Part shown: positions 1 to 9,193 of the stretch, in pieces | Position numbering within the stretch: the first letter of the stretch is position 1 | Layout: the number at the start of each line of letters is the position of its first letter | Source: an uncultured Thermoguttaceae bacterium | GTDB taxonomy: Bacteria > Planctomycetota > Planctomycetia > Pirellulales > Thermoguttaceae | Assembly: GCA_937951625.1 (NCBI GenBank) | Contig: CALFBP010000057.1 | Coordinates: forward strand, 1 to 61,497 | Direction of reading: 5' to 3' | Length of the DNA stretch: 61,497 nucleotides | The notes under the pieces: generated by a model | Told to the model about the DNA's origin: nothing | Databases searched by the model: none | Seen by the model: only the letters and a program-made list of their open reading frames with translations | Translations under genes and position numbers: made by a program

Positions 1-58
1 CAAGAGTGGCGAGCAGCAGAATGAGTCCTGCAAGGGCTTGTTTGGAATCCCCGTTCAT
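1..58 (-). CDS. N-terminus of a truncated membrane or exported protein
   Basis: Reading leftward from an ATG at 58 (or an in-frame ATG at 70) gives a short polar N-terminus and then a hydrophobic run (ALAGLILLLATL) that continues to the window edge. This looks like a signal peptide or first membrane helix. The start at 58 has a GGGG stretch a few bases upstream; the one at 70 has no clear ribosome binding site. The gene would be divergent from the NAD kinase gene. Only about 19-23 codons are visible, so the family cannot be named and the call is tentative. Confidence 0.35.
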   Translation of the reverse strand, partial: MNGDSKQALAGLILLLATL

Positions 59-155
59 CTCACGCCCCATTTTGTCCAACTCAATCGAAGCGTATCATAG
101 TGCTCACCAGATCGGCCTGCGACTTGCGTGATCCCGCGGCGCGACCGTTCGCCGT

Positions 156-185
156 TTCAGAAATCGGTTCAACGCTTTTTATATA
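156..185 (+). promoter_or_regulatory. possible sigma-70 promoter for NAD kinase
   Basis: A TATATA -10-like hexamer lies at 180-185. The -35 candidate, TTCAGA at 156-161 with an 18-nt spacer, is poor. A start near 192 would leave a leader of about 20 nt before the ATG at 211. Weak call based on the -10 alone. Confidence 0.28.
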
Positions 186-210
186 GCCTTTCGCTTTTGA
201 GAACCTTTTC

Positions 211-1065
211 ATGGGACGCTCACTGCGAGTGCTGTTTCTTGGATTCGGCAAACGACCAGGGGTCGTGCAGGAAGCTGAACGGCTTCGGCCGCTGGTCGAG
301 CAATATGCGGAAATCGTCGCGGCCGACTTCAGCGGCGAAACGAACCTAGGCGACCTCGACGCCGACCTCGCCATTGTACTCGGGGGCGATGGCTCGATTC
401 TACGCGCAGCCCATCAAATGGGAGAAAACCAATTACCGGTCCTTGCCGTTAATTTGGGGCGATTGGGCTTTCTGGCCGATCTTTCGCCGGACGAACTCCC
501 AGAGATTCTGGGCCAAATTGCCGCTGAGGGGCTCGAAAACCGGGTGATCGAGCACCTCATGTTCCGTTGTCGCGTGTATCGGAACGGGACGTTGCTCGCC
601 GAGGAACTTGCCCTGAATGAAGTCAGCATTCAAACCGGTCCTGCCCTGACGATGGTGGACATCGATCTTTACATTGACTCAGAATGGGTGACCACTTATA
701 GTGGCGACGGCGTGATTTTGAGCACCCCTGTGGGATCGACGGCGCATAGCCTTTCGGCAGGAGGACCGATTCTCCGTAAGGATTTGCAGGCCATCGTAAT
801 CTGCCCAATGAGTCCGCACACGCTTACCAACCGTCCGGTCGTCGACTCGGCTGAGCGGATTTACGAGTTGGTCCTGTCGAGGGGCGAGCCGGGCACGGCG
901 GCGGTGGTCGATGGTCGGGCCCTGTGCAGGCTTGAACTTGGGGATCGCGTTCGCGTGGAGAAGGCCGGGGTCCGCTTCAAGCTGGTCGCCGCCCCAAAGC
1001 ACAGTTATTACCGAACGTTGAGGGAAAAACTCGGCTGGGGGGGGCAGGTTCCCGCGCGGGGCTAG
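211..1065 (+). CDS. nadK: NAD kinase (ATP-NAD kinase)
   Basis: This cytosolic enzyme phosphorylates NAD to NADP and sets the NADPH supply. The 284-aa product has the usual family length. The diagnostic GGDGS motif is at residues 58-62, with the catalytic Asp at 60, followed by NLGRLGFLAD. The conserved ALNE segment is near residue 138, and the family's nucleotide-binding stretch appears as STPVGSTAHSLSAGG near residues 171-185. The start at 211 places the first beta strand (LRVLFLG) directly at the N-terminus, as expected. It is divergent from the truncated gene at 1-58 and separated by about 110 nt from the secreted-protein gene at 1175. Function is confident by family; nothing unusual was seen. 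Confidence 0.95.
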   Translation: MGRSLRVLFLGFGKRPGVVQEAERLRPLVEQYAEIVAADFSGETNLGDLDADLAIVLGGDGSILRAAHQMGENQLPVLAVNLGRLGFLADLSPDELPEILGQIAAEGLENRVIEHLMFRCRVYRNGTLLAEELALNEVSIQTGPALTMVDIDLYIDSEWVTTYSGDGVILSTPVGSTAHSLSAGGPILRKDLQAIVICPMSPHTLTNRPVVDSAERIYELVLSRGEPGTAAVVDGRALCRLELGDRVRVEKAGVRFKLVAAPKHSYYRTLREKLGWGGQVPARG

Positions 1066-1126
1066 TTGAGGGGACGCTGGCCGCAACTGAAGACCGCCTG
1101 AGCGCAACCGACGCCTGAGTTGGACG

Positions 1127-1150
1127 GCCTAAGCTATCTCCCCCTTAGGC
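1127..1150 (+). other. hairpin between nadK and the next gene
   Basis: GCCTAAG (1127-1133) and CTTAGGC (1144-1150) form a perfect 7-bp stem with a 10-nt loop. No T-run follows, so it is not a standard intrinsic terminator. It ends 25 nt before the start of the next gene, just ahead of that gene's AAAGGAG ribosome binding site, and could shape the leader of that gene. Confidence 0.3.
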
Positions 1151-1174
1151 AAAGACAGAGGAAAGGAGTCGCGT

Positions 1175-2152
1175 ATGGCGAGGGGTTTTTCGAACGGGGC
1201 GGTTGTTTTCGTGGGGATGGCGGTCCTGGCCGCCGCCGTAGTCGCGGACTCGCCGGACACGAAAAGCGAAAGCAAACCCGATACCAAATACACGCTTCGC
1301 TATCGTTTTCGCCCCGGTGAAACGATCCGCTGGAAAGTGGTTCACCGGGCTAGGGTGGATGCTTCGGTCGCCGGAACCAGCCAAACGACGGAAACGGTGA
1401 GCAGTTCAGTCAAAGTCTGGAAGATCAAGGACGTCGCAGCCGATGGCTCCGCTACTTTTGAACAGTCCGTCGAGAACGTCGACATGTGGCAGAAGCTCAG
1501 CGGCCGGATGGAAGTCCGCTACAATAGTCAAACCGATAAGACGCCGCCGGCAGGGTTCGAACATGTAGCCAAATCGATCGGGGTCCCTATCTCCAGGACG
1601 ACGATCGATCCCCTGGGAAAGGTGCTTCGACGCGAGCAGTTGGCGGCCACGGCCAACGTGCCACACGACGGCATGATCACCATCCCCCTGCCCGAGTCGC
1701 CCGTCGCCATTGGCGACACCTGGTCTTTCCCCTGCGATATTGAAATCCCGTTGGAGGGCGGCCGGGTCAAGATCATCAAGTCCCGGCAGTCCTTCACACT
1801 GGAAGAGGTAAAGAACTCGGTGGCCACGGTTCGGGTAGCGACGCAGATCCTCACGCCGGTCGACGATCCGGCGATCGAGGCCCAACTCATGCAGCGCGAC
1901 TCCTCCGGCACTGTCCGCTTCGACATCGAGCAGGGTCGCGTGGTGGGCCAGCAAATGGACACCGACAAGCGCGTGGTGGGATTTCGCGGTAAGGCCAGCA
2001 GCCTACACTACCAAACCCGATTCACTGAGGAATTGTTGGCCCAGACCCCGGCGGTCGATCCAGCCAATTCCAACCAGCCGCTACCGAGCCCTCCCCCATC
2101 GCCTGAAACGCGAACGACCTCGAACCTCAGCCCTCAGAAAACCGCGAAATGA
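1175..2152 (+). CDS. exported protein of unknown function
   Basis: This 325-aa protein was not recognised. The N-terminus is a classical signal peptide (residues 1-25, hydrophobic core VVFVGMAVLAAAVV), so the protein is exported. The mature part begins with a charged stretch and continues as an apparently all-beta domain with alternating hydrophobic residues (YTLRYRFRPGETIRWKV). The last 35 residues are a Pro/Ser/Thr-rich tail. No catalytic motif, cysteine pair or lipobox was seen. AAAGGAG about 8 nt upstream of the ATG supports the start. It resembles planctomycetal exported beta-rich proteins of unknown role (DUF6263-like), but that link is a guess. It follows nadK in the same direction and is convergent with the SH3-like gene. 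Confidence 0.75.
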   Translation: MARGFSNGAVVFVGMAVLAAAVVADSPDTKSESKPDTKYTLRYRFRPGETIRWKVVHRARVDASVAGTSQTTETVSSSVKVWKIKDVAADGSATFEQSVENVDMWQKLSGRMEVRYNSQTDKTPPAGFEHVAKSIGVPISRTTIDPLGKVLRREQLAATANVPHDGMITIPLPESPVAIGDTWSFPCDIEIPLEGGRVKIIKSRQSFTLEEVKNSVATVRVATQILTPVDDPAIEAQLMQRDSSGTVRFDIEQGRVVGQQMDTDKRVVGFRGKASSLHYQTRFTEELLAQTPAVDPANSNQPLPSPPPSPETRTTSNLSPQKTAK

Positions 2153-2194
2153 TCGAACCGGGAGGAGCGGCCATTCTGGAGCCGAGTCCCATTC

Positions 2195-3442
2195 TTAGCG
2201 GAGCTGAGCATCGAGCGGGGTGACGTGTTTGGCGGTGAGGTGCTCTGCGTGTTGCTCGGGCAGGTATTGCCGAACGCCGTTGATTCCTACTTGGCGACCC
2301 AAGTACGATTGGACGTTCACGCCTGGGGCGGGGCTGACGTAGGCCCTGACATTCCCGTGCTCATCGAGCAGCGCGAATCGCGGCGCTCCGAATCTGGCCG
2401 ATTGGACGCGAGTCAGACGTCCTACGCCGTCAAAACGCTCCGTGTCGATTGGCGGTGATTGGCTGCCCACGTCTCGACGAGTTGCGTTCGGCGCGGCGAG
2501 GCGGCCAACCCCAATCTGTCCCTCCGCGCTCGCAGCCAGCGCGCGGCGTTTCACGTCTGCGGCTTGAGCGATGCGCTGAACGAGCATCCGGGCGTGGGCG
2601 CGATCCACCGCGGTCTGCGCCTGCTCGAGAATCGCTCGAGCCCGACGCTCCAGTGGCTCGCATTCCCACAGGGTGGGATCGTGAGCCAACATCAAGGATA
2701 ATTCCGAATTGATCTCGTCCAATTCCTTCTGGAGGTCGCGCGGCGGGGGTGAACTTTTGCCTTGCGGCGGATTTGCCTCGGAGGAAGTAATGGCACTCGA
2801 AGCCGTGGACGAATTCCCCGGCTCCGCATTGGGCGCTGGACTCCAACCGGGTTTCGCTCCGCTGCTCGACTCGGTTCGTCCCACCGACTTGCTCGGCTCG
2901 GAAGTTGTCGCAGCATTGTTCGTGAGCTTCAAGTTTGCGGCTGCGGGCGGTGAGAGATCCACGTCGCTTCCATGCACCCAGCGAAACTCACCAGAGGGGG
3001 GGGCAATCTTGACCCAAACTGAGTCCGATGAATTTGATGACTTTGGCTGATGGGGAAGCAACTCCAAGAGTTCGCCCCGGGTGACACGGACTTGGACCAC
3101 GTCCCGGCGGTCGCTAAGTTCCGTTCCTACCCGAACCGCAACCCTCTCTCCCGTGACCTCCGCCACACCATCGCCCAGATGTTTCACGTAACGGCGGCCA
3201 ATCCAACTGAAGCTTCCCTCTGGTGGGCGAATGGCGTACCAGCCTCCAGGATCGTGCCGATAGACCTCAATCTCTGTCCCGGCAGGGAGTTTTGCAGTCG
3301 GGTAGAAGTTTTCACCTGGTCCGCTCCGAACGTAGGTATCGTTGGCTGCAATGTACGCCTTGTAGGGAAAGGCTTGTTGCGCGACGACCGAGTTGGGAAT
3401 CATCGCGACCACAGTGGCGAGAATCGCAAATCGCAGGCCCAT
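2195..3442 (-). CDS. exported SH3-like (bacterial SH3b) domain protein
   Basis: The product is about 415 aa. The signal peptide is MGLRFAILATVVAMIPNSVVAQ. Two SH3b-type modules follow: residues about 28-85 (ANDTYVRSGPGENFYPTAKLPAGTEIEVY) and about 92-165 (ERVAVRVGT... WVKIAPPSGEFRWV). SH3b domains often bind peptidoglycan or cell-wall peptides, so a periplasmic envelope role is inferred. The middle (about 170-240) is a Ser/Pro/Gly-rich linker, then a helical segment (about 240-300) and a C-terminal beta region ending near the stop. The frame is also open from a TTG at 3457. ATG 3442 was chosen because it begins the signal peptide and because the promoter-like sequence at 3468-3496 would place 3457 almost at the transcript end. 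No enzyme domain was seen. Confidence 0.8.
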   Translation of the reverse strand: MGLRFAILATVVAMIPNSVVAQQAFPYKAYIAANDTYVRSGPGENFYPTAKLPAGTEIEVYRHDPGGWYAIRPPEGSFSWIGRRYVKHLGDGVAEVTGERVAVRVGTELSDRRDVVQVRVTRGELLELLPHQPKSSNSSDSVWVKIAPPSGEFRWVHGSDVDLSPPAAANLKLTNNAATTSEPSKSVGRTESSSGAKPGWSPAPNAEPGNSSTASSAITSSEANPPQGKSSPPPRDLQKELDEINSELSLMLAHDPTLWECEPLERRARAILEQAQTAVDRAHARMLVQRIAQAADVKRRALAASAEGQIGVGRLAAPNATRRDVGSQSPPIDTERFDGVGRLTRVQSARFGAPRFALLDEHGNVRAYVSPAPGVNVQSYLGRQVGINGVRQYLPEQHAEHLTAKHVTPLDAQLR

Positions 3443-3467
3443 GGGAGTCTTACCCAACAGATAAGGC

Positions 3468-3496
3468 TATAAAAAGGTGGGGCTGGCCCACGCCAA
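3468..3496 (-). promoter_or_regulatory. sigma-70-like promoter for the SH3-like gene
   Basis: On the minus strand TTGGCG (3496-3491) and TTTATA (3473-3468) are separated by 17 nt. The expected transcript start near 3461 gives a leader of about 20 nt to the ATG at 3442. Confidence 0.4.
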
Positions 3497-3714
3497 CAAA
3501 GCGGCAGACCGCAGGCTTGTATCCAAATTTGTCCTGGGGTACAAGGCCGGTTTTTCGAGTTTGAGGCGAGAGGCCTGGCGGCCTGGCGAGGCTAGGCAGC
3601 CTACCGAGGATTGTAAGTTTGCGAAGTCTGCGAAATCGCCTTGATCTTGCCATCGGCTCCACCGCCCCGCGGATTTGGCCGAATCCGGTGTGGTTTTCCG
3701 GGCATCATTGCGGC

Positions 3715-3720
3715 TATAAT
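3715..3720 (+). promoter_or_regulatory. -10 box ahead of the glycosidase-like gene
   Basis: A consensus TATAAT sits at 3715-3720 in the 339-nt divergent region between the SH3-like gene and the gene at 3782. No good -35 hexamer lies at the right distance. Transcription from here would give a leader of about 55 nt. The rest of the region (3497-3714) showed no gene or RNA. Confidence 0.4.
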
Positions 3721-3781
3721 TCTCGCCCTACGATACTCGAAACTTTAAAGCCCTCCGGTCGTTGCGGCGATACGTGGAACG

Positions 3782-6700
3782 ATGTTCGGACAAGGATGTC
3801 CGCCACCCGTAGCATCGTGGGGAGGCAGCCCCCCAGGGTGCCGATCCCGTCCGAGCCGTTGGCGTTTGTTAACGGCGGGCTGGCTGTGTGCGTTGGTGGC
3901 GACGGTCAACGCACAGGCTGCGGACAACGTCCGATTGCGAATCGCCTGGGGTGGCGGGCCGGAGCGTATCTGGCAAGGACAAATCGGGATCACCGAAGGA
4001 ACGATCTCCGACCCGACCGCGCTAGGGATCGAGGCCGACGAAGTCGGCTCGATGTGGCTGGCCAGCGGACGATCGGACGCGGGGACCACTGGCAGCGCAG
4101 CCGGGGCGGGTCGATCTTTGCCCCAACGCGACGAACGCTTTCTCGCCATTCGCCAACGCAGCCCGCGAACCTACGACGCCGTGGATTTGTCGGTCACGGC
4201 TCCCCGGGACGCGAAACTAGTGATCGATCTCCAGGGGGTCGATGAGCCGCGGCGGTCAGGAGGGATCGAGGTCCGCTTGGCCGACGTGCTTCACGGATCC
4301 TACAGCGCGGAATTGGATAACCAGGGCAGCCGGCTGGTCGTGCGGCGGGTACCGGGCGACGAACTCCGCGTGCGTCTGGCTAATCGATCGTTGGTCTTCG
4401 CATCCGGGGAAACCTTGAAATTCGAATTGGAGCCCAATCTCCTGCCGGTGGAACCCGGAACGAAGCTTCGCCTGAAGATTCAACTTTGCTCGGCGCGGAC
4501 AAACCAAGAGGTCCGTGCGAGCGAGGAGATAGCGTTCACGGCGGGCCAAGCCGCGCCGCTGGCGATTGAGGTGCCTCTCCATGTGCCGGAAGGGGCGTAT
4601 GACCTGGTGGCAACCGTCGCCGCGCCAGCGAAAATCCAGTGGCCCCAAGCAGTTCGCTCGCCGCTAACGCTAAGACCGCCGCTTGCCGAACGGACAATTC
4701 AACTGCTGGTCCTGGGGGGAAGGAACAAGGGGCCGGAGGCGACGGAGGCTCGCCTCAGCGTGGTTCAGGAGATTGACCCGGCTAATCCCAAGTGGTGGGC
4801 GAAATTCCCCAGTCTGCCCCAGCTTCCGCGGTGGCCGAAGATTCCTAAGGGACCGCTAGGAAACGGGATGGTCCGCACGTGGAATCACCCGCTAGGCCCC
4901 GTCGCGCAGTTGGCTCCCAACTCCCAATCGCCAGACGTGAGTTGGGAGGCTTATCCCCTCCCGAGGCCTTTGCGCCCCGGTGAGCCCCACGTGCTCGAAA
5001 TCGAATATCCCAGCGACGTCTCCCAAACGCTTGGCATCAGCATCATCGAGGCGAACGCGGCGGGAGCGGTGATCCCGGTCGGGCTGGACTCGGGGATCGA
5101 TCAGGCCGAGGAAATCGTGCCGTGGAGTTCCTCGCCCCAGTGGCTCCGGCATCGGCTTGTTTTTTGGCCGCGAACGGAGACGCCCATCGTGTTGATCACC
5201 AATCTCCGCGAGAACCAGCCGGCCGTTTATGGGAAAATTCGCGTGTTGGCGGGTTGGCAGCGTTTGCCACGCGCGGCGGCGGACAAGGAGCGGCCTTCGC
5301 GTCTTATCGCTGGGTACATGGATCGCCCCCTGTTTCCCGAAAACTTCTCGGCCAGCGAGGCCACGGGCGCCTCGCGGGATTTGAGCGTGGACGACTGGGT
5401 CACGTTTTATGAAGGCGGGTCGCGACTGGTCGAATACTTGCAGTACGTGGGGTACGGCGGGTTGATGCTGACGGTCTTCGCCGACGGGAGCACGATTTAC
5501 CCCAGTTCGGTCCTCGAACCGACTCCCCGCTACGACACCGGCGCTTTTCTCCCCAACGGACATGATCCCGCGCGCAAGGACGTGTTGGAAATGCTGCTTC
5601 GCCTCTTCGATCGCGAGAAGTTGGCCCTCATCCCTACGGTAGAATTCGCCTCGCCCCTGCCAGAGCTGGAAGCCGTGCTTCGACGTGGGGGAGAAGAGGC
5701 GGTGGGAATGCTGTGGGTAGGTGCGGACGGCGCCACGTGGCAGGAGACCTATCCCAGCCAGCGTGGACGGTCGCCCTACTACAATGTCCTCCATCCGCGC
5801 GTGCAAGAGGCGATGCTCGCCGTGGTCCGCGAGCTGGTGACCACTTATGCCCACCATCCGTCCTTCGCCGGCCTGGCGATCCAACTGTCCTCGCAGGGCT
5901 ACGCCCACTTGCTCGGGCCCGCTTGGGGCATGGACGACGCGACGATCGAGCGATTCGAACGGGAGACCCAAGTGAAAGTACCGGGGCAGGGGGCGCGGCG
6001 TTACTACCAGCGGGCCCGATTCCTCAACGGCGAGGCCCGCAAGACATGGCTGGAATGGCGGGCCGCTCAACTGAGCCGTTTCTACGCCCGCGTCCGCGCC
6101 GAATTGACCGCCGTGCGCAAGGACCTTCCGCTCTATCTGGCCGCCACCGATCTATTCGCCAATCCCGAGGTCCGTCGCGACCTCGAGCCTGCCTTGCCGC
6201 AACGTAGCACGATAACCGACGCCCTGCTTCGCCTGGGGATCGACAGACGGCTCTTGGCTGCCGAAGGGAATGTGGTCTTGGTGCGTCCGGAACGAATCGG
6301 AGTGGGGTGGCCGCTGGCCCGCCGGGCCATCGACTTGGAAATCCAGCAGATGCCCGACATAGACCGCTTTTTTCAAGCGTTCAGTCGCCCCGCAAGCCTG
6401 TTTTTCCATCCGCCGGGCGAGGTCCGCATTCCCTCGTTCGACGACAAATGCCCGTTTAAGCCGTGCTACACCTGGCTCGCATCGCAGCCAGCGCCTTCCG
6501 CCGCTCAGAACCGCCGCCGCTTCGTCCACGCCCTCGCCACCCTGGATGTCCAGGAGATGTTCGACGGCGGCTGGCTGTTGTCGATGGGCCAGGAGGAGGC
6601 GATCCGCGACCTGATCGCCGTCTACCGGCAGCTTCCGCCAATCAGGATGGAAGGACTCGCCGAGCAGAGCGATGCGCCCACAACTCAACCGGTGACCGTG

Positions 6701-7786
6701 CGTTGCGGCACATGGAACAACCGGACCTACGCCTACGCCGTGAACGATGCCCCATTTCCGGTGTCGGCCCAGGTGCGGGTCGAGGGGCCGGCGGGTTTTC
6801 GCATGGAAGGGCTTCCTGGGGCCAAGTCGCCGGGACTGCTGCGGCGCGACGCCGACGGGGCCTATTGGGCCATCGAGCTCGGCCCTTACGACGTCGCCGC
6901 CGCGTCCTTCTCCGCTCCCGATGTCCGCCTGTTCAAACCGCGAGTAGCTTGGCCAAGCGAGGTGCGTGCGGTACTCGAAAACCGTTTGAGCGAGCTTGGC
7001 TCGCGCGCTGCGGCCCTCCGCAGCCCGCCACTGCTGGAGGCCCTCGAAAATCCCAGCTTCGACCTGGCGCCGGGCCCTCAAGGCCAAATTCCCGGCTGGA
7101 TCCCCTTGGCCCCCTCTGGCTTTTCGATCCGGCTAGACAGGACGGTGCAACGCGGCGGGCCCCAGAGCGTGCATCTTTCCAGCGCGGGCGCGGCGGGTGG
7201 CTTGGTAAGCCATGCCTTCGCCCCGCCCCGCACCGGGCGACTCGCCATCTCGGTCTGGCTCCGCACCGCCGAGCAAGGGCAGCAACCCCCGTTCCGGGTC
7301 GCAATCGAGGGCCGGACCACCGGACCGACGTACTATCGTTTCCATCAGTTTGGCCGGGAGGCCCAGGGTCAGGAAGCCGTGCGACCCATTCCCGCCCAGT
7401 GGACTCAATTCGTCATCGAAGCCAACGATTTGCCGCTCGAGGGGTTGAGCGCGGTGCGGGTCCGCCTGGAATTGCTCGGGGCGGGCGAGGTCTGGGTCGA
7501 CGAGTTGCAACTGTGCGAACTTGCCTTCGACCGCCGCGAACACAAGGAGTTGCTGCGGTTGCTCACGCCTGGCGACGTCCAGCTTCAAAACGGCCGCATC
7601 AGCGATTGCATCCAATTGCTCGAAGGCTATTGGCCTCGATTCCTGGTCGAGTACGTCCCCTACGCCCAACAACCGCCGATGACCCGCGCGGAAGCCTCGC
7701 CCCCGCGTTCGCCCCAGGACGCCGAGCGATCCTCCGGGCTGCTCGACCGATTCAAAAACTTCATCCCTCACCGACTGCGGTTCTAA
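3782..7786 (+). CDS. large exported glycosyl hydrolase family 10-like protein
   Basis: The product is 1334 aa. A long basic N-terminus leads into a signal sequence (about residues 27-47, ending VNAQA). Residues about 50-520 are beta-rich repeats typical of carbohydrate-binding or adhesive ectodomains. Residues about 530-890 look like a TIM-barrel hydrolase of the family-10-like / DUF187 type found in planctomycetes: GGLMLTVFADGSTIYPSS, then LIPTVEFASPLPELE, then HPRVQEAMLAVVRELVTTYAHHPSFAGLAIQ. Residues about 1085-1245 form a galactose-binding-like module (ENPSFDLAPG ... VWVDELQL) as in CBM4/9 proteins. The substrate cannot be read. The start has only a weak ribosome binding site, so the first 25 residues are uncertain. 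It is convergent with the ferritin gene. Long open frames overlapping it on both strands are codon-bias shadows. Confidence 0.8.
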   Translation: MFGQGCPPPVASWGGSPPGCRSRPSRWRLLTAGWLCALVATVNAQAADNVRLRIAWGGGPERIWQGQIGITEGTISDPTALGIEADEVGSMWLASGRSDAGTTGSAAGAGRSLPQRDERFLAIRQRSPRTYDAVDLSVTAPRDAKLVIDLQGVDEPRRSGGIEVRLADVLHGSYSAELDNQGSRLVVRRVPGDELRVRLANRSLVFASGETLKFELEPNLLPVEPGTKLRLKIQLCSARTNQEVRASEEIAFTAGQAAPLAIEVPLHVPEGAYDLVATVAAPAKIQWPQAVRSPLTLRPPLAERTIQLLVLGGRNKGPEATEARLSVVQEIDPANPKWWAKFPSLPQLPRWPKIPKGPLGNGMVRTWNHPLGPVAQLAPNSQSPDVSWEAYPLPRPLRPGEPHVLEIEYPSDVSQTLGISIIEANAAGAVIPVGLDSGIDQAEEIVPWSSSPQWLRHRLVFWPRTETPIVLITNLRENQPAVYGKIRVLAGWQRLPRAAADKERPSRLIAGYMDRPLFPENFSASEATGASRDLSVDDWVTFYEGGSRLVEYLQYVGYGGLMLTVFADGSTIYPSSVLEPTPRYDTGAFLPNGHDPARKDVLEMLLRLFDREKLALIPTVEFASPLPELEAVLRRGGEEAVGMLWVGADGATWQETYPSQRGRSPYYNVLHPRVQEAMLAVVRELVTTYAHHPSFAGLAIQLSSQGYAHLLGPAWGMDDATIERFERETQVKVPGQGARRYYQRARFLNGEARKTWLEWRAAQLSRFYARVRAELTAVRKDLPLYLAATDLFANPEVRRDLEPALPQRSTITDALLRLGIDRRLLAAEGNVVLVRPERIGVGWPLARRAIDLEIQQMPDIDRFFQAFSRPASLFFHPPGEVRIPSFDDKCPFKPCYTWLASQPAPSAAQNRRRFVHALATLDVQEMFDGGWLLSMGQEEAIRDLIAVYRQLPPIRMEGLAEQSDAPTTQPVTVRCGTWNNRTYAYAVNDAPFPVSAQVRVEGPAGFRMEGLPGAKSPGLLRRDADGAYWAIELGPYDVAAASFSAPDVRLFKPRVAWPSEVRAVLENRLSELGSRAAALRSPPLLEALENPSFDLAPGPQGQIPGWIPLAPSGFSIRLDRTVQRGGPQSVHLSSAGAAGGLVSHAFAPPRTGRLAISVWLRTAEQGQQPPFRVAIEGRTTGPTYYRFHQFGREAQGQEAVRPIPAQWTQFVIEANDLPLEGLSAVRVRLELLGAGEVWVDELQLCELAFDRREHKELLRLLTPGDVQLQNGRISDCIQLLEGYWPRFLVEYVPYAQQPPMTRAEASPPRSPQDAERSSGLLDRFKNFIPHRLRF

Positions 7787-7865
7787 ACGCCTCGCTCCCG
7801 CACCGGTCGGCACCCACTGGTTCGCATGAGGCGGCCGCAAGTCCCGACAATCGGAAGCGCCGCCA

Positions 7866-8378
7866 TCAGCTTGCGTCGGTGGCGGGCGTCAGCGTGCGTT
7901 GTCCGAGCTCCCGATCGATCATCAGCAAAGCCACGGGAACGTCGCCCGCCATCTTCAATTGCTTCACGATCGTATCGACCGAGGCCTCTTCCTCGACTTG
8001 CTCGTTGACAAACCACTGGAGCAAGGCATGGGTCGGGTGGTCGCCCTCCGCGTTGGCCAGCTCGACCAATTTGCCGATGCGGCTCGTAATATGTCTTTCG
8101 TGGGCTAGCGCGGCCTCGAACACGCCAAGCGCCGAGGGCCACGTCGTCGGCGGGGCTTCAATCGCCGTGAGCGTAACCTCGCCCCCTCGATCCAGGACGT
8201 AGTCGAAAAACTTCATCACGTGGATCATCTCCTCCTGCGATTGAATCCGGAACCAGTGGCTGAAGCCCTTCAAGTCGACCCGTTCGCAGTAAGCCGCCAT
8301 CGCAAGATACAGATACGAAGAGTAGTATTCGGCGTTGATCTGGCTATTCAAAGCCTCTTGCATCTTCGAGCTCAGCAT
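7866..8378 (-). CDS. ftnA: bacterial non-haem ferritin
   Basis: This iron-storage protein assembles as a 24-mer shell, oxidises Fe(II) and stores Fe(III). The 170-aa product matches FtnA closely. With the start at 8378 the ferroxidase residues fall exactly on E. coli numbering: E17, E50, H53, E94, Q127 and E130, with Y24 also present. The four-helix bundle begins MLSSKMQEALNSQINAEYYS. The frame stays open upstream to 8663, but the ATG at 8378 is supported by the residue numbering and by AAAGGAA about 7 nt upstream. It stands alone, convergent with the glycosidase-like gene, with its own promoter-like sequence at 8442-8470. No clear Fur box was seen. Confidence 0.95.
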   Translation of the reverse strand: MLSSKMQEALNSQINAEYYSSYLYLAMAAYCERVDLKGFSHWFRIQSQEEMIHVMKFFDYVLDRGGEVTLTAIEAPPTTWPSALGVFEAALAHERHITSRIGKLVELANAEGDHPTHALLQWFVNEQVEEEASVDTIVKQLKMAGDVPVALLMIDRELGQRTLTPATDAS

Positions 8379-8441
8379 GGAACGTTCCTTTCTCGCTCGA
8401 GGCCACTCTTTTCGTGCTTCCCGAATGAGCTGGGAAATTGA

Positions 8442-8470
8442 ATTATTCGAGCGGGCGTCGGTTTCGACAA
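8442..8470 (-). promoter_or_regulatory. sigma-70-like promoter for ferritin
   Basis: On the minus strand TTGTCG (8470-8465) and AATAAT (8447-8442) are separated by exactly 17 nt. The inferred transcript start near 8435 gives a leader of about 57 nt to the ferritin ATG. Confidence 0.45.
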
Positions 8471-9193
8471 GCCGTGGATGGCAAATCCATGATTTTTTCC
8501 GCTCGACGATCACTCGGGATCGGAAGGGCGGAACGCCGGGGCAGTTTCCTTGGTCCCAACCGGCCGTTCCTCGACGGTCTAACCGCGTGCGCCACGCTCT
8601 TTCTGGAAATGCCGCGCCTGCGCCGTCTCTTCCGGGCCCCCAGGGACGCTGCGGATGAACCATTGCGAAAAATGTTATTGGAACCCAGTTGCCGTGGGGC
8701 TTGAAAAGCCTTAGCTACCTTATCTTGAGTCACCACAACCATTTTGATCGCTGAAAGTTATGCGCAGCGGTGACTCCCCGCAATTCTGGAATCGAGCAGT
8801 ACTACGCCAGTACACCCGATTGGGGTGTTGCAAGAACAGATTTTGGCGATTAGGCTAGCTGGTTGATATCCTTCAAGCTAACAGCACTCCGAACGACACG
8901 CCTCTGGTACGATTGGGCGTCGAAACCACTAGGGGACGACGCCATTGCCTGCCCTTAAGAATAATTGTCGCGAGGACGCTGACCTCCATTCCATGAGGTA
9001 AAACGCCCCGCGCTAATCAACGACACATGCCCGGCAAGGTCTGGGAGAAGGACCATGCCAAGACGACTCGATCGATTCGGATGATGGTGTCGAGCTACCG
9101 GGATCCACAACGACCGAGGCCATACTTTCTGGGACGCGGGACTTCCTGTTGAACAAGGTCTGTCGGCCCGATTCCTCCTCCAGGGGATTTTCC
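8471..9193. other. 723-nt intergenic region, no gene recognised
   Basis: This lies between the divergent ferritin and coiled-coil/DUF1549 genes. No convincing ORF, tRNA or repeat was found. It contains two overlapping short hairpins: GTACT/AGTAC (8799-8813) and ACACCC/GGGTGT (8812-8828). These share two bases and so exclude each other. No strong promoter for the rightward operon was identified, although it must begin here. A small RNA cannot be excluded. Confidence 0.5.

Noticed and set aside
4892-6070. Leftward 392-codon frame
   Set aside because: Antisense to the glycosidase-like gene, no start signal, no recognisable domain.
6463-8202. Rightward 579-codon frame overlapping the glycosidase-like and ferritin genes
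   Set aside because: The translation is Arg/Pro/Ala-rich without domains and conflicts with two well-supported genes.
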